Source of the DNA: Azolla pinnata | Lineage: Eukaryota > Streptophyta > Polypodiopsida > Salviniales > Salviniaceae | DNA: 64,000 bases | Direction: 5' to 3' | Assembly: GCA_037176905.1 (NCBI GenBank) | Contig: JBBBWG010006668.1 | Location: 81,729-145,728, forward strand | Shown: positions 37,767 through 49,000 of the stretch, in pieces | Position numbering within the stretch: the stretch's first letter is position 1 | Layout: every line of letters begins with the position of its first letter | Notes under the pieces: generated by a model | The model's database searches: none | Seen by the model: the letters and a program-made list of their open reading frames with translations, nothing else | Told to the model about the DNA's origin: nothing | Position numbers and translations under genes: made by a program

Positions 37767-40700
37767 TCAGCCTACCGGCTTCTTGCTTGAAGATTGTCTA
37801 CCAGTTACATCATTGACAGAAAATCCATTACCCTGTACATTAACAGTGCTTTTAGATCTATGATAAATAAAAGAGAAAGACTCTTGTATGCCCCTAATCT
37901 TTTCTTTATTACCTCAAATGCTGTATCTGCTTTCAGTACTTTCACTAACTGAGATGCCTGTTACATTCTCTCAATTATATGCAGAAATTATACCATACAC
38001 TTATATAGTTGAGTGAAACCATTGATGGAAAGATCAAGGAATTGAAGGTCATTCTGAATTTGTACCAAAAATTTCGAGATGTATTGGCCAAGCTATACTT
38101 ACTTTATGCATGGATGCTGCTGATTCTGATGCCATAGGAGGGATGAATGTGCTATTCTGCATTCGTACGGCATCCAAAGCATCGGCGCTCAGTTGCCAAC
38201 CGCAGAGAGCTGCCATAAAGTCCGAGTCTCCATTGCCAGCTGCTGCTGCAACATAGCCATTGATCCAAGGGCAGTAGAATTGGTGTTCGTGAATTGGATC
38301 AAACTCTTGAATGTGATCTCTCGTTCTTCTGTGGTTTCGCCGTTTCCCTGGAATATTTGAGAAACTGTCAGTTTTCGACATTTTTTACTTTTAGCATCAA
38401 AATTGTCAAAATGGAGAACTGCTCGGAGTGTCTATCAGAATATCCCTGATCTCCCATATGGCGATTTTTGGAGCAGATGAAATTACATCTAACTAAGGGA
38501 ATTTTGATAGATACCCACAAACTTGAAATATTATTGGTATTTTGTTCACAATGTATGCAAACAATCAGTTCACTGCTTTGGTAACGAGCATAATAAAGAG
38601 ACCTGCATGTTCAACTGTTGTATCAGCTTCTCCCAACATGGGTTTTGTGGATGTAGAATTTGCACCTGAATGTCCTTTAAGATTGCCGATAACATGGTTC
38701 ACCTCAGTTACTTTGTTGCACAGTGACCCCTGGCTTCCTTTCTGTTTACCCTCCCATGATTCTTCTTGACCAGAATCCTCATGCTTTGCATCTGAACAAA
38801 CCTTGGCTACAGAAAGTGAGGGTACGGCTTCAACACTGTCAGCAGCATTCAGGAGTTTTTTGTCGTCTGGCAAGGATTGCCCAGTTAGTGTCTGCCTAGG
38901 CATAGATTCACTAGTTTGTCGCCCATTATCATTCACTTCAGTGATCAATTCTGCATCATTGCCTAAACTTTCCATTTTATGGACAGAGAGATCAGCACCA
39001 TGAATCTCAGCTTCATGGCTTGCAGCCATTTGAACACTCCCACCACTCATTCCCACACTCAACCCTTGAGCAGCATTTCCATAGCATGCAGCATCATTCT
39101 CTACAGCTGTGTCAACATCACCCTCATCACTCGTACTAACTCCTGGATTTGAAGGCTCACCAAGACCATCTCCAGAATTACCCTGGTGACATGTGCTTTG
39201 TTGTGCTTGTTCTAAATAGTTAAGATCATAATTACCAACTCTTTCACTTTTCTCCCAGCTAAATGCAACACCCTGTGTATCATCATCTTGAGGAAAGTTC
39301 TCCACACTCTCTGTAGAGTTTTCTTGTTTGCTATGACAAGTATCTACTGCAATGACAGAAGATGCGTAAACTGAGCTACCTGGAGGCACAGAAACCACTG
39401 GTCTCGGTATATTAAGCTCTTGCAAGATTGCTTCCCGGCGCCTTTTTTTCAATCGTTCTGAATCGTCAACCTCATTATCATTGTCAGCTGGGAAAACATT
39501 GCTACTGCTAGGATCTAACAAAGGCAGGCCCTGTGAAGCACCCGAACTCTCTCCAAGTTTGCGTTTAGAGGATTCTCCAATATAAGACCTTCGGCGAACT
39601 TCACCATCATCTACCTCGTCATTTTCAAAATCTAATACAGTCCCTTCAACACTATCTGCGCGTTGCATCCTGCTCTGTGGCCTATCAACCGTACTCCCTC
39701 CTTCATCCATCCGACGCCCAGCAAATCCAGGACCAAATGATTCATAAGAAGCAGCACGGCCACCCATTTCACTGCCTTCTGGCTGAGCAATAAACTGATA
39801 GCTGCTTGTAGCACGCTCGGCATGTGGGAGCTCGGCTGTAGTTGGTCCACCACCCATTGTAAGATTGAGGTTCATTGCTACCTCATCCCCCTTGTCTTTC
39901 AAAGATGGCTCAGCAGCATGAAACCCATCTATACCACTGGCAGCACTCACATTCCGCATTAAGGACTTCTGTGGTAGCTCTGGTATATTGATCAAACCTG
40001 ATGATATCAATGCTATTGGACGTGAAGCAAGAGCATATGGTTTAAGACTTACGCTTGCTCCACACAGGCCACAGTCTAGCACTGCAGATGCTGCATTGAA
40101 CTTTAGGTCAGATGGAACACTTCCAAGTCTTCCCGTTCGTGACTGTAGAAATGAGCTTGCTTCACGCAGCCTATGGGAAGAACCTTCCCCAGGGGGTACA
40201 GATTTGCCTTTCCTCGATGAGTATGCAGAATGTTCTTCACAATCAACTACGTTCGGAAGAAATCTTGGCTCCCATCCACATAGACTTATCAACCTTTGTG
40301 CCTGCTAGTTCATCCAGCATGAGCTCATATTCACATCAAATGTGTTGATGTTCAGAAATTCAGCACACATACAACATACCTGGAAGTAAGGATTATTTGC
40401 AGCATCTATTGATTCCTGTCTGAGGTTATACCCATCTTCCAGCCTTCTAACAGTTTCCCTAACAGGTTTGGCAAGAAGTCTATCAATTTCAGGACCTCTT
40501 GTAATTTTCATCTCATCAATGGCAGAACTAGAGATGATCGGAAGTGATGAGAACTGTAGCAATGCATCGCAACGATCATTGAATCCTCCAACGAGAGCTG
40601 AAATTGGTGAAGGCAAAAACTGTGCTAAGCTTTCTGCGCATGGATTGCCTTTCCATGGGCAAGAGGCTTTATGTCCAGCATCTAATTGTTCATCGTATGC

Positions 40701-43700
40701 CCCAGCTGCAAGAGAGGCATTTTCAGATAAAAGATTATGTATATGTTTAAATAGCATTAACATAAATTCTACAATATCCACCCAGTGAAGATCTATTTCC
40801 ACTCATGGGTAAGAATAGAATCAGAGTTTGACTTGGATACAAAATTCCATCAGGATTTGTCACAATGCCAATAGTGCAAAATAAGCACCATAAATATCTC
40901 TAACTGAAATGTCACGGAGAAGATGCTAATCTGAAATGTGCAAATTGTAACTTTTTCTGGTCAGTTCCTGCGTTCTTCTGCTGGTTTGCATCTTTTTTTG
41001 CCCATTAAAGCATTCCCTGTTGCTCATCCTATTTGATTATCCTCGTTAAGAAATATAAGCCAATAATAACTAGCATAATAATAATCATTCTATATAAATC
41101 AATTATTTCATATAAATACAGAGATGTAAAGCTTATAAAAGGGAAATACCCTGATTTTCTGGCCGTGAGGAGAAGAATGGACATTTGATATGTGCATCAC
41201 ATGTTTCACATGCAATCATATCATCCTCTGCATTAACCCAGCCTCTCCGTGCACAAGCAAGTGGCCCACAAATCTGCCACAACAGAATATAATTCATTAA
41301 GCAAAAGAATTATATGCCTTCATTGAGCTGGCTCTTTTTAAGATTCAAATACTGTACTATCTGCTGCTATCTTCTGAATGTTTAGTTACGTAATTTCACA
41401 AAATACCTTGGGAGTTGCCTGCCAAACATCTGATTTAAACGTGGACAAGCGTTTCAATAAATCTCCTCTATCCCACGGTCTACAAGCAGACTGAGTTAAC
41501 CCCTGTGTTGATCCTGCACCAGTACTTCCACTTGTTCCAGAAGACCAAGGCGGCTGATGACCTGTCCGTGAGCATCCCTTAAAGCCTTTACCTAATCCAC
41601 ACCAATCCACGCTAGTCATATTTGCTGGAATTGCTGGTGATGAAGCTCCAGCAGAACTGCACTTGCACACAGAAGCTATCTTACAACCTGAATCTTGATT
41701 GTTATTAAGACATATATTGCTACTTCATGATTTGGAACCATAATCAGTCTTACAACTGACATTCATGAATCAACATATATCATGCTCAGAACAGAAGACA
41801 GGGCTGTATCACTAGCAAAGGTGAACCATCCTTGCATTACGCTTTGAGGTATAATTGTCAGCAATCACAAGAACGCAAAACAACAGAAACACAGGTAATT
41901 CCGTCTTTTGATCCCATGCAATGTCATCCGGGTTCATTAGTATTATCAGAGTTCCAGTTGAATAGCTCTTTCCTCTTCCCCTTCCATAAAATAGTTTACA
42001 GTACGAATGTATATGTACTTGTGTGTAATATCTATAGATGCCTATGTAGGTACGTGTGTATTAACAAGTCGGTGTATTTATAATTATTAATCAACATGAT
42101 GAGAAGATATTATATGCATTGCAGAGAAGTGATTCCAAACAGGTAACTGTCACACTCCAAGGTGCTTCTAGCTGGATTTTTGAGGTTGCACACGCACTAA
42201 GTGAACTCGTTTACAACTGACCATGGCTGCCGCAGTAGCACAAAATGTTGAAGAGAAGTGTGAGATGGGTCATGTTAAATGGTTGAACGTGGTCTGAAGA
42301 GGATCAGGTTTCTGAAGTTGACATATGCAGCAACAACGGGCAATCACTTTCATTCATATGATGATGATGATGATTATGGCAGTAATGATGATCAACAAGA
42401 GGGAAATATTGACATTAATATGACGAAGATGACGTAGGCAATAGAGGACGAAATGATTATATTGAAGAAGGTGAAGGAGTTGATATGAGGTTGAAGAGAA
42501 ATAATGATGGAGATGACTCCTCTCTGCCTGCTCATTTCTTCACTGGGTTCCTTCAATTGTTCAAAACCTTCGTGCCTTACATCATTATATCCCCTAACCA
42601 ATCAGGTAGCCATCCATTTATATGGCTGTAAAAACGACTCATTTCCTTTGAACCGTTGTGTGCAGACATTACATACATACACAGTTTTCTGGTAGATTGT
42701 CAGACATGATTAACTACATGGTAGGTTCTCATAGGCAGTCAAATGCATACTCGCATTGAGGGGGCATAACATGATACCCTTCACGGAAATTATGAACCAA
42801 TTCTAGCCAATTCCAGCTAAATCAGCAAGGGAGATCTTCGTGCTTTTAATCCAGTCTGAAACCAATAGCTGCATCTAAATAGAGATATGGTGCTCGACAT
42901 TAAAACTGATCAATTCTGATAGACTTAACCACTCAAGTCTGTTACACGTCTCCAAGCCCCTTTTTAATTTCCAGTAAATCTACATCTCTTCCAAATCGAA
43001 GACATAATCATCCGAATGTATTCATGATTTCAGAGCTCCAGATTAGAGTCTTTCGTTACTGAAAATCGAAACTGTTCTAGGAAACAGATAATCAGGCAAA
43101 AGACTTCCTTCCCTGTCAAAAACCCTCAATTTTCTCCATGATCAAGATCTTCAAAGCATTTCCCGCTACACACCAATTCCTGAGGGTTCGAGAGCACGAA
43201 CACTGCAAGAACCCCTAATTTTCTTTGGAAGTCTGATATGTCGGGCATCAGGTACAGTAAGGCAGAACATTCCAGGGCCGCAACAGTCAGCCTTATCCAC
43301 AGAAACGTGTATCAAATCATAGCTTCCCTCTTACGGCTAACCCTAATTTCGCAAGATGCGACAGCTGAAAACATCTGGATCTCTTCTCTTGCAGCTAAAA
43401 AGCCTAAATTTCGGGATCCAAGGGGCGCAAAAGCTCGCGATCTTCCTTTCCCTTGCTGAACCCTACCTCTTGCTGATAGAAAACCAGGAAGGGATGAGGG
43501 AAGCTGAGCAGAAAGAAACGAATTCGGGGGAAGTGCAACAGGGAAACAACCGATTAAAACCGGGAGGGGAGGGAACGAGCAGCGAAAAGAGAAATACTCT
43601 AGCGGGCGGCAACAAAGCAAGAAAGGGATAAAAGACACAGGGCCAGAGACATACAGAAAGGGAGAAGAAGAAGAAGAAGAAGAAGCAGAGAGCATCGAGG

Positions 43701-43835
43701 TCTGGGAGGCGGAGCGAGGGAGCGGGGACAAGAAGCGAGAGAAGATGAGAGGAAAAACCTGGCGGCGGGGGTAGGAGAGGAGGAACCATAGACGACGAAG
43801 TCCGTGGCACGCTTGTCGGCGTCGTCGTCAGCCAT
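37767..43835 (-). CDS. ILP1: C3HC-type zinc-finger / IAP-like protein (ILP1, ZC3HC1-NIPA family)
   Basis: Seven exons read on the minus strand: 43835-43759, 41656-41407, 41273-41150, 40705-40380, 40301-38603, 38347-38103, 37832-37767. They give about 928 residues, near the ~960 of Arabidopsis ILP1 and longer than the related MEM1-type protein. The C3HC zinc finger spans exons 2-5: WDRGDLLKRLSTFKSDVW, CGPLACARRGWVN, IACETCDAHIKCPFFSP-like, HKASCPWKGNPC and LISLCGWEPRF, with the paired Cys and His/Cys metal ligands. The 1.7 kb exon 5 encodes an acidic, Ser-rich disordered region with a basic KKRRR patch that could be a nuclear signal. Exon 6 has the second, Rsm1-type motif, QEFDPIHEHQFYCPW. The exon 2 acceptor at 41658 was chosen because it alone keeps phase with exon 1. 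The last short exon is less certain. A nuclear role (mitotic, chromatin or transcriptional) is known only from relatives. Confidence 0.87.
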
Positions 43836-44065
43836 GAGGGAAAGGAGGGTCAGTCTGGTGGCGTGGGTGGAGGTCCTGCGAAGCGGGATCAAGCTGCGCC
43901 GAGGATCGCCATGGGGATCTCAGAGATGGAGGCAAACGAACGGCTGCAGAAGCAGAAGACGAAGACGAAGACGCAGAAGACGACGACGGAGAAGAAGACG
44001 AAGAAGAAGAAGAAGAAGAAGACGAAGACGAAGAAGAAGAAGAAGAAGACGAAGAAGAAGGTTTT
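43660..44065. repeat. GAA/GAC trinucleotide runs around the ILP1 start
   Basis: GAAGAAGAAG runs near 43,665-43,685 (first intron) and a long GAAGAC/GAAGAA tract near 43,955-44,060, directly upstream of the ILP1 start codon on the coding strand. The open frames (poly-Lys, poly-Arg) are repeat artefacts. Confidence 0.85.
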
Positions 44066-44095
44066 CTGTAATTGCAGAAAATACCCCTCTTCTGA

Positions 44096-44220
44096 GATGA
44101 TGATGATGGTGCTGGTGATGATGATGATGATGATGATGGTTATGATGGTCATGCTCATGATCATGATCATGGTGATTATGATGATGATGATCATGGTTGT
44201 GATGGTGATGATCATGGTGG

Positions 44221-44277
<57 letters not shown>

Positions 44278-44430
44278 GAGTGATGATCATGGTGGTGGTG
44301 ATGATGGTGGTGGTGGGGTGATGATTGTGTTGATGCTTATGGTGATGATGATCATCATCATGGTGGTGGTGATGGTGATGATTATGGTGACGCTTATTGT
44401 GATAATGATGATGGCGGTGATGCTGCTGAT
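44096..44430. repeat. GAT trinucleotide array
   Basis: Imperfect GATGATGGTGAT repeats with a pure GAT run near 44,222-44,275, on the 5' side of ILP1. Confidence 0.92.
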
Positions 44431-45035
44431 GATGAGACCAGGGACTGAATTTTATATCTTGCCTCGTTGCTGAAGCAATATGGATTGGTTATATCACTGA
44501 TGATGATGATGGTGATGGTCATGATCGTGGTGATGATGGTGATGGTCATGATGGTGGTCGTGATGGTGGTGGTGATGATGATGATGATGGTGGTGGTGGT
44601 GATGATGATGATGATGATGATGATGATGGTCGTGAAGAAGAGACCAGGAAGTGAAGTTTATATCTTGCCCCATCGCTGAAGCAATATGGATTGGGTATAT
44701 CACTGATGATGATGATGATGATGATGATGATGGTCATGAAGAAGAGACTAGGAAGTGAAGTTTATATCTTGCCCCATCACTAAAGCAATATGGATTGGGT
44801 ATATCACTGATGATGATGATGATGATGATGACGACGAGGAGGAGACCAGGAAGTGAAGTTTATATCTTGCCCCGTCGTTGCAGCAATCTGGATTGGTTAT
44901 ATCACTGATGATGATGGTGATGATGGTGATGATGGTGATGATGATGTCGACGACATAGAGACCAGGAAGTGAATGAAGTTTATATCGTGCCCGATTGTTA
45001 ACAAAGCAATATGGATTGGTTATATCACAATTGTG
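44429..45035. repeat. Compound repeat: ~72 bp unit alternating with GAT runs
   Basis: Five copies (starting near 44,429, 44,638, 44,744, 44,840 and 44,957) of a unit with GAGACCAGGAAGTGAAG, TTTATATCTTGCCCC and GCAATATGGATTGG(G/T)TATATC. Each is followed by a GAT run of different length. The fixed part and the microsatellite part seem to have expanded together. Confidence 0.9.
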
Positions 45036-45284
45036 GGGATCATTAACCGGGAATCTTTTCGTCGCCTGTTTAATGGTTTTCTCCATCGAAGACGTTTAAC
45101 ACTTCACCAACCCCATCGTATACAAAGTTGTGCCTGATTTCTCTCCGATGTACTTGAGATATAATAGTTCCTTATTCGACGATATGAGCTTTTTGGAGTA
45201 CCTCAACAAATATGCATAGGGCTAAAATTGAAGACTACTTGAGCTTGTGGACCTTCGATCCCACGACTGTTACACAACTAAGTA

Positions 45285-45535
45285 CAAATTTTCCACAAAG
45301 CTGGTTAGTGATACTACTACTACTACTATTTGGATCCAATTTTAGATACAAATTTCCACAAAGCTGGTTAGTGATACTACTACCACTACTACTATTTGGA
45401 TCCAATTATAGATACAAATTTCCACAAAGCTGGTTAGTGATACTACTACTACTATTTTGATCCAATTTTAGATACAAATTTCCACAAATCTGGTTAGTGA
45501 TACTACTACTACTACTATTTGGATCCAATTTTAGA
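45285..45535. repeat. ~65 bp minisatellite with TAC runs
   Basis: Four tandem copies of a unit with TTCCACAAAGCTGGTTAGTG, a TACTACTAC run and TTTGGATCCAATTTTAGA. Confidence 0.92.
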
Positions 45536-46020
45536 CCTTTGGGGAGCATAACCAGTGTATACCCTTCAAATCCTAATCCTAATTAAGCTACTTTGGTAGC
45601 CAAATTGATTTGGGTCAATCCGACCAAGTTTTGGTGACTAAATTGGTCATTTTTCACTGAAAATTCACCAAGTGACAATTCTTTTTACACTTACAATGGA
45701 AAGGTACTCCTTTTTAATTTTTTGACGCTTCAATTGTCAGTAATTTTGTCGAGACTGCAGAAAATGGATCTTTTCATCAGAAAAAATCTGCACGAATGAG
45801 AAGGAACACCTCAAACATCAACACCTTCGATCAGAGCACCTTCAATGAAAAATCACTGCTAACTCAACTTTGCAACTCTCAAAACGAGGATGTAAACATG
45901 TGTATATATATATATATATATGTGTAGACATACACGATGAACTGTTTGACTTTCAAAATGGAAAAATAAATGTACAAAATGATGATCGAAAGGCTTTTCA
46001 TACAAATTACTGAAGCAATA
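45536..46020. other. Spacer on the 3' side of the CIPK gene
   Basis: AT-rich spacer between the 45.3 kb minisatellite and the CIPK stop codon, with a TA run near 45,905-45,920. No gene seen. Confidence 0.4.
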
Positions 46021-49000
46021 TTACTTCCTATCATCCGTCGTCTGCTCTGCTTCAGATTTCCACACTATATCTTTTATCCCCGTCGACAAATTGTTGTAGA
46101 ACTGCATAGCCAAATGAGGCAAACACAACCGCTGAGTGAAAAACCACATTTCTAGATTATATCTCTGAAACAATTCTCCATGCCCATAAAATGAGAAAAG
46201 GAAGCTTTTCGCATTCCCACCCATCCACCATGTATATATGTATGCATTGCATGTTCTTTATACAAATTGCATGTATACATGCATTCTCGGAGATACATAT
46301 AAATGTACGATGTGTGCAACATATTCGATAACATGCATGTACTGAAAATTAAGGAGATTCCTGCAATTTGATTTTTGGATGTGATTGCACTATATAAGCA
46401 AACAACCCTTTCAACATTTATCAATTTCTTTGAATGCTCCCTAAACTTCTTATTACTACAATTCCTCTCTTTTGATTCATTACAAAGGATGCCTCCTATA
46501 TTCACTAACAAATGTATGTGGTTTAAGGTACAACTACCCCCCCCCCCCCCCCCCTTCTCCCTTCTCACTGTTATTGAAATCAGAATTCTGATTTCAAATT
46601 CTGAAATCAAAGGGCAACTGTGAGAAAAAGAAAATAGACTTAGAACCATGGTTTTTAGGGTTTTGGTATTTACCTTGTGAAACTCCAAAGTATCACCACC
46701 TGCCTTCCGCACCTCCACCATGAAAAGTGATGGCGCTACCTGAAATACCTGCCATTGAAAACCCACCAAGGCCCATTTTGGCTTTGCTCCTTTCACCAAA
46801 GCACCAAAATTCACTTTCCTTTTCTATCTACTTCTCTTGTTGTTTTTTCTTCCTTAATGGCTTTTCAGTCATGTTTCTTTCAATATCCAGACTATCCATA
46901 TGCATACATACATACACATACATATATGTGCACACACAGACACACTTATATATGCATGTCCGTATACATGTCTATGCATTTTGTATGAAGTTAATGCCAC
47001 TAAAAAAATTTGCATTTTAAAGTTATATATATATATACCTTTATTTCTCTTTATGTTTAGCCCCTATATGTATGTTTCCATTTATATATATCATAAGTGC
47101 ACCAACCTGTGTTGCCACAGAAAGATGACCTTTCCTGCCTTTTTTCTCCCCTTGCAGCCTCAGCTAACATATTACATATGCATTGACATGAGTTAGAACC
47201 TACAACAAGAGTAAGAGCTTCTAAAACACGCAAAGCAGAAAAGAATCATCAGTCCACACATTTTTTCACACTGCTACCTTATAGTTCTTCTTCTCGATGT
47301 TGAACCCTAATGGCTTTGCAGTTTCTTCAATCTTTGAAACAATCTCCTGAGCTGGACATTTGGATGTGAATCGGGTCTCACGTTTTATAAGATCCTGCAA
47401 AGGGATTTTGTCAACAAAAATAAGGTTTCTTTTCATAGTCGGAGACCAGGATGGTAACTTGACTACTAATTTGGAGTAGCCTTGCTAAAGGATATGCTAG
47501 CTCAAAGATGGCATTCAACCTGTTGTTTCTCAAAGAGATTGGAGAGATTAAGTCCTTGAGACGTTGATATCAGTTCAAATGCATTCATCATCACTGGCTC
47601 TGATTCCTTCTTCTCAGTGACAAGATGCTCCTACAAAAAGCAAACCATTTTTGAAGCACCGTTTGATAGTATCTGACAGAATAAAAGAGTGGATTCAAAT
47701 TGTAAGACTTACAGCTGATTCATTAAAGACAGCATCAACATCATCCAATGTGCTTGTACTATCCTCTGCAAATTCTGGCGGAGAATAGCCTATTTTGAAC
47801 CACGGATTCTCCAGTATTTCAGGTATCGTGATCCGCTGGACATAATGAATGTGATGGCATAAAAAGAATGAAATCTCGGGGTCAGAAAACAAATCATGCA
47901 CACTATGTAAATGAAAACAGAAGACAAATACTAACTCTATGCAACTATTTGGCCAATCAAAATACAGGCAATATATCAAACTGGGCATACAACCAAATAA
48001 CACATTTAATGTACTATGGCCCCTGAACAAGACAAATGGAACAAGGAATAATGCAAAAATACTGAATTTCTATACAAATAACTATATTATTATTAGAAAA
48101 AGATAAAAGTGAGTGCAATTTGATGTTCAGTAATTTACAAAAAGAAATCCTTACAGCATTAGGATAAGGCAGCCACTCATAACTCACTGTTCACAGGGCA
48201 TAGCAGCAAATCAGACGGGATGTTATTAAATGATATCTTATACAGATGCTGCAAAATCAGCCTATGAAACAAACCGTGTGTGTGTGTGCATATCAGTAAG
48301 CATACATGTAGATGACTCTGTTTCGCACACTAGTTTTATCTGTGCATTGTATATGTGTACATATTCTTACAGCATGTGTATCCAACATAAAATCAAAGAC
48401 AAGAACTAAAGCAATAACGAAAGAATATCCTATCAGACTGAAGGGGACATTATACCTAGAACTGTTTTCTTTTTTTTTGAGTTTAGGAGACCAAAAAAGT
48501 AGCAAAAGAAATACAATTTCTTCAAAGACATTAGCTTACATTTTCAGGTTTGGGATCAAGAATTCTCGTGATCAACTTTTTGGCACCTGATGAGAACCAC
48601 CCAGGGCATTTAAAATCGGCTTTAGATATCTGCAAAATGTAAAACATATTCTTCTATATAAGTTTCATATAAAGTCCTTATGAAACGTTTTGACCAGAAC
48701 TATGAGCACGGTGCCCTTACCTTCTTATAGAGGCTCACAGTGTTTTCCTCGTCAAAAGGCAAGTAACCAGCCATAAGCACAAAGAGAATGACGCCACATG
48801 ACCACAGATCTGCAGTTGCACCACTGTAACCTTTGTCATTGATGACCTAAAAAATAAGAAATAAGTAAATGTAATCTAATAAAAAAAGGATGAACAGTAG
48901 TGATACTTAAGAAATATCACCTCGGGAGCCACGTAATTTGGTGTACCACATGCAGTATGAAACAGCCCATCTTCCTGAAAAATTTCAAGGTAAGAGAAAC

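Noticed and set aside
43804-44321. Arg-rich and Lys-rich open frames (poly-R, poly-K)
   Set aside because: Translation of a GAA/GAC microsatellite in shifted frames.
46152-46814. 220-residue minus-strand frame across CIPK exon 13
   Set aside because: It reads through a donor into intron sequence; only 46674-46748 is coding.
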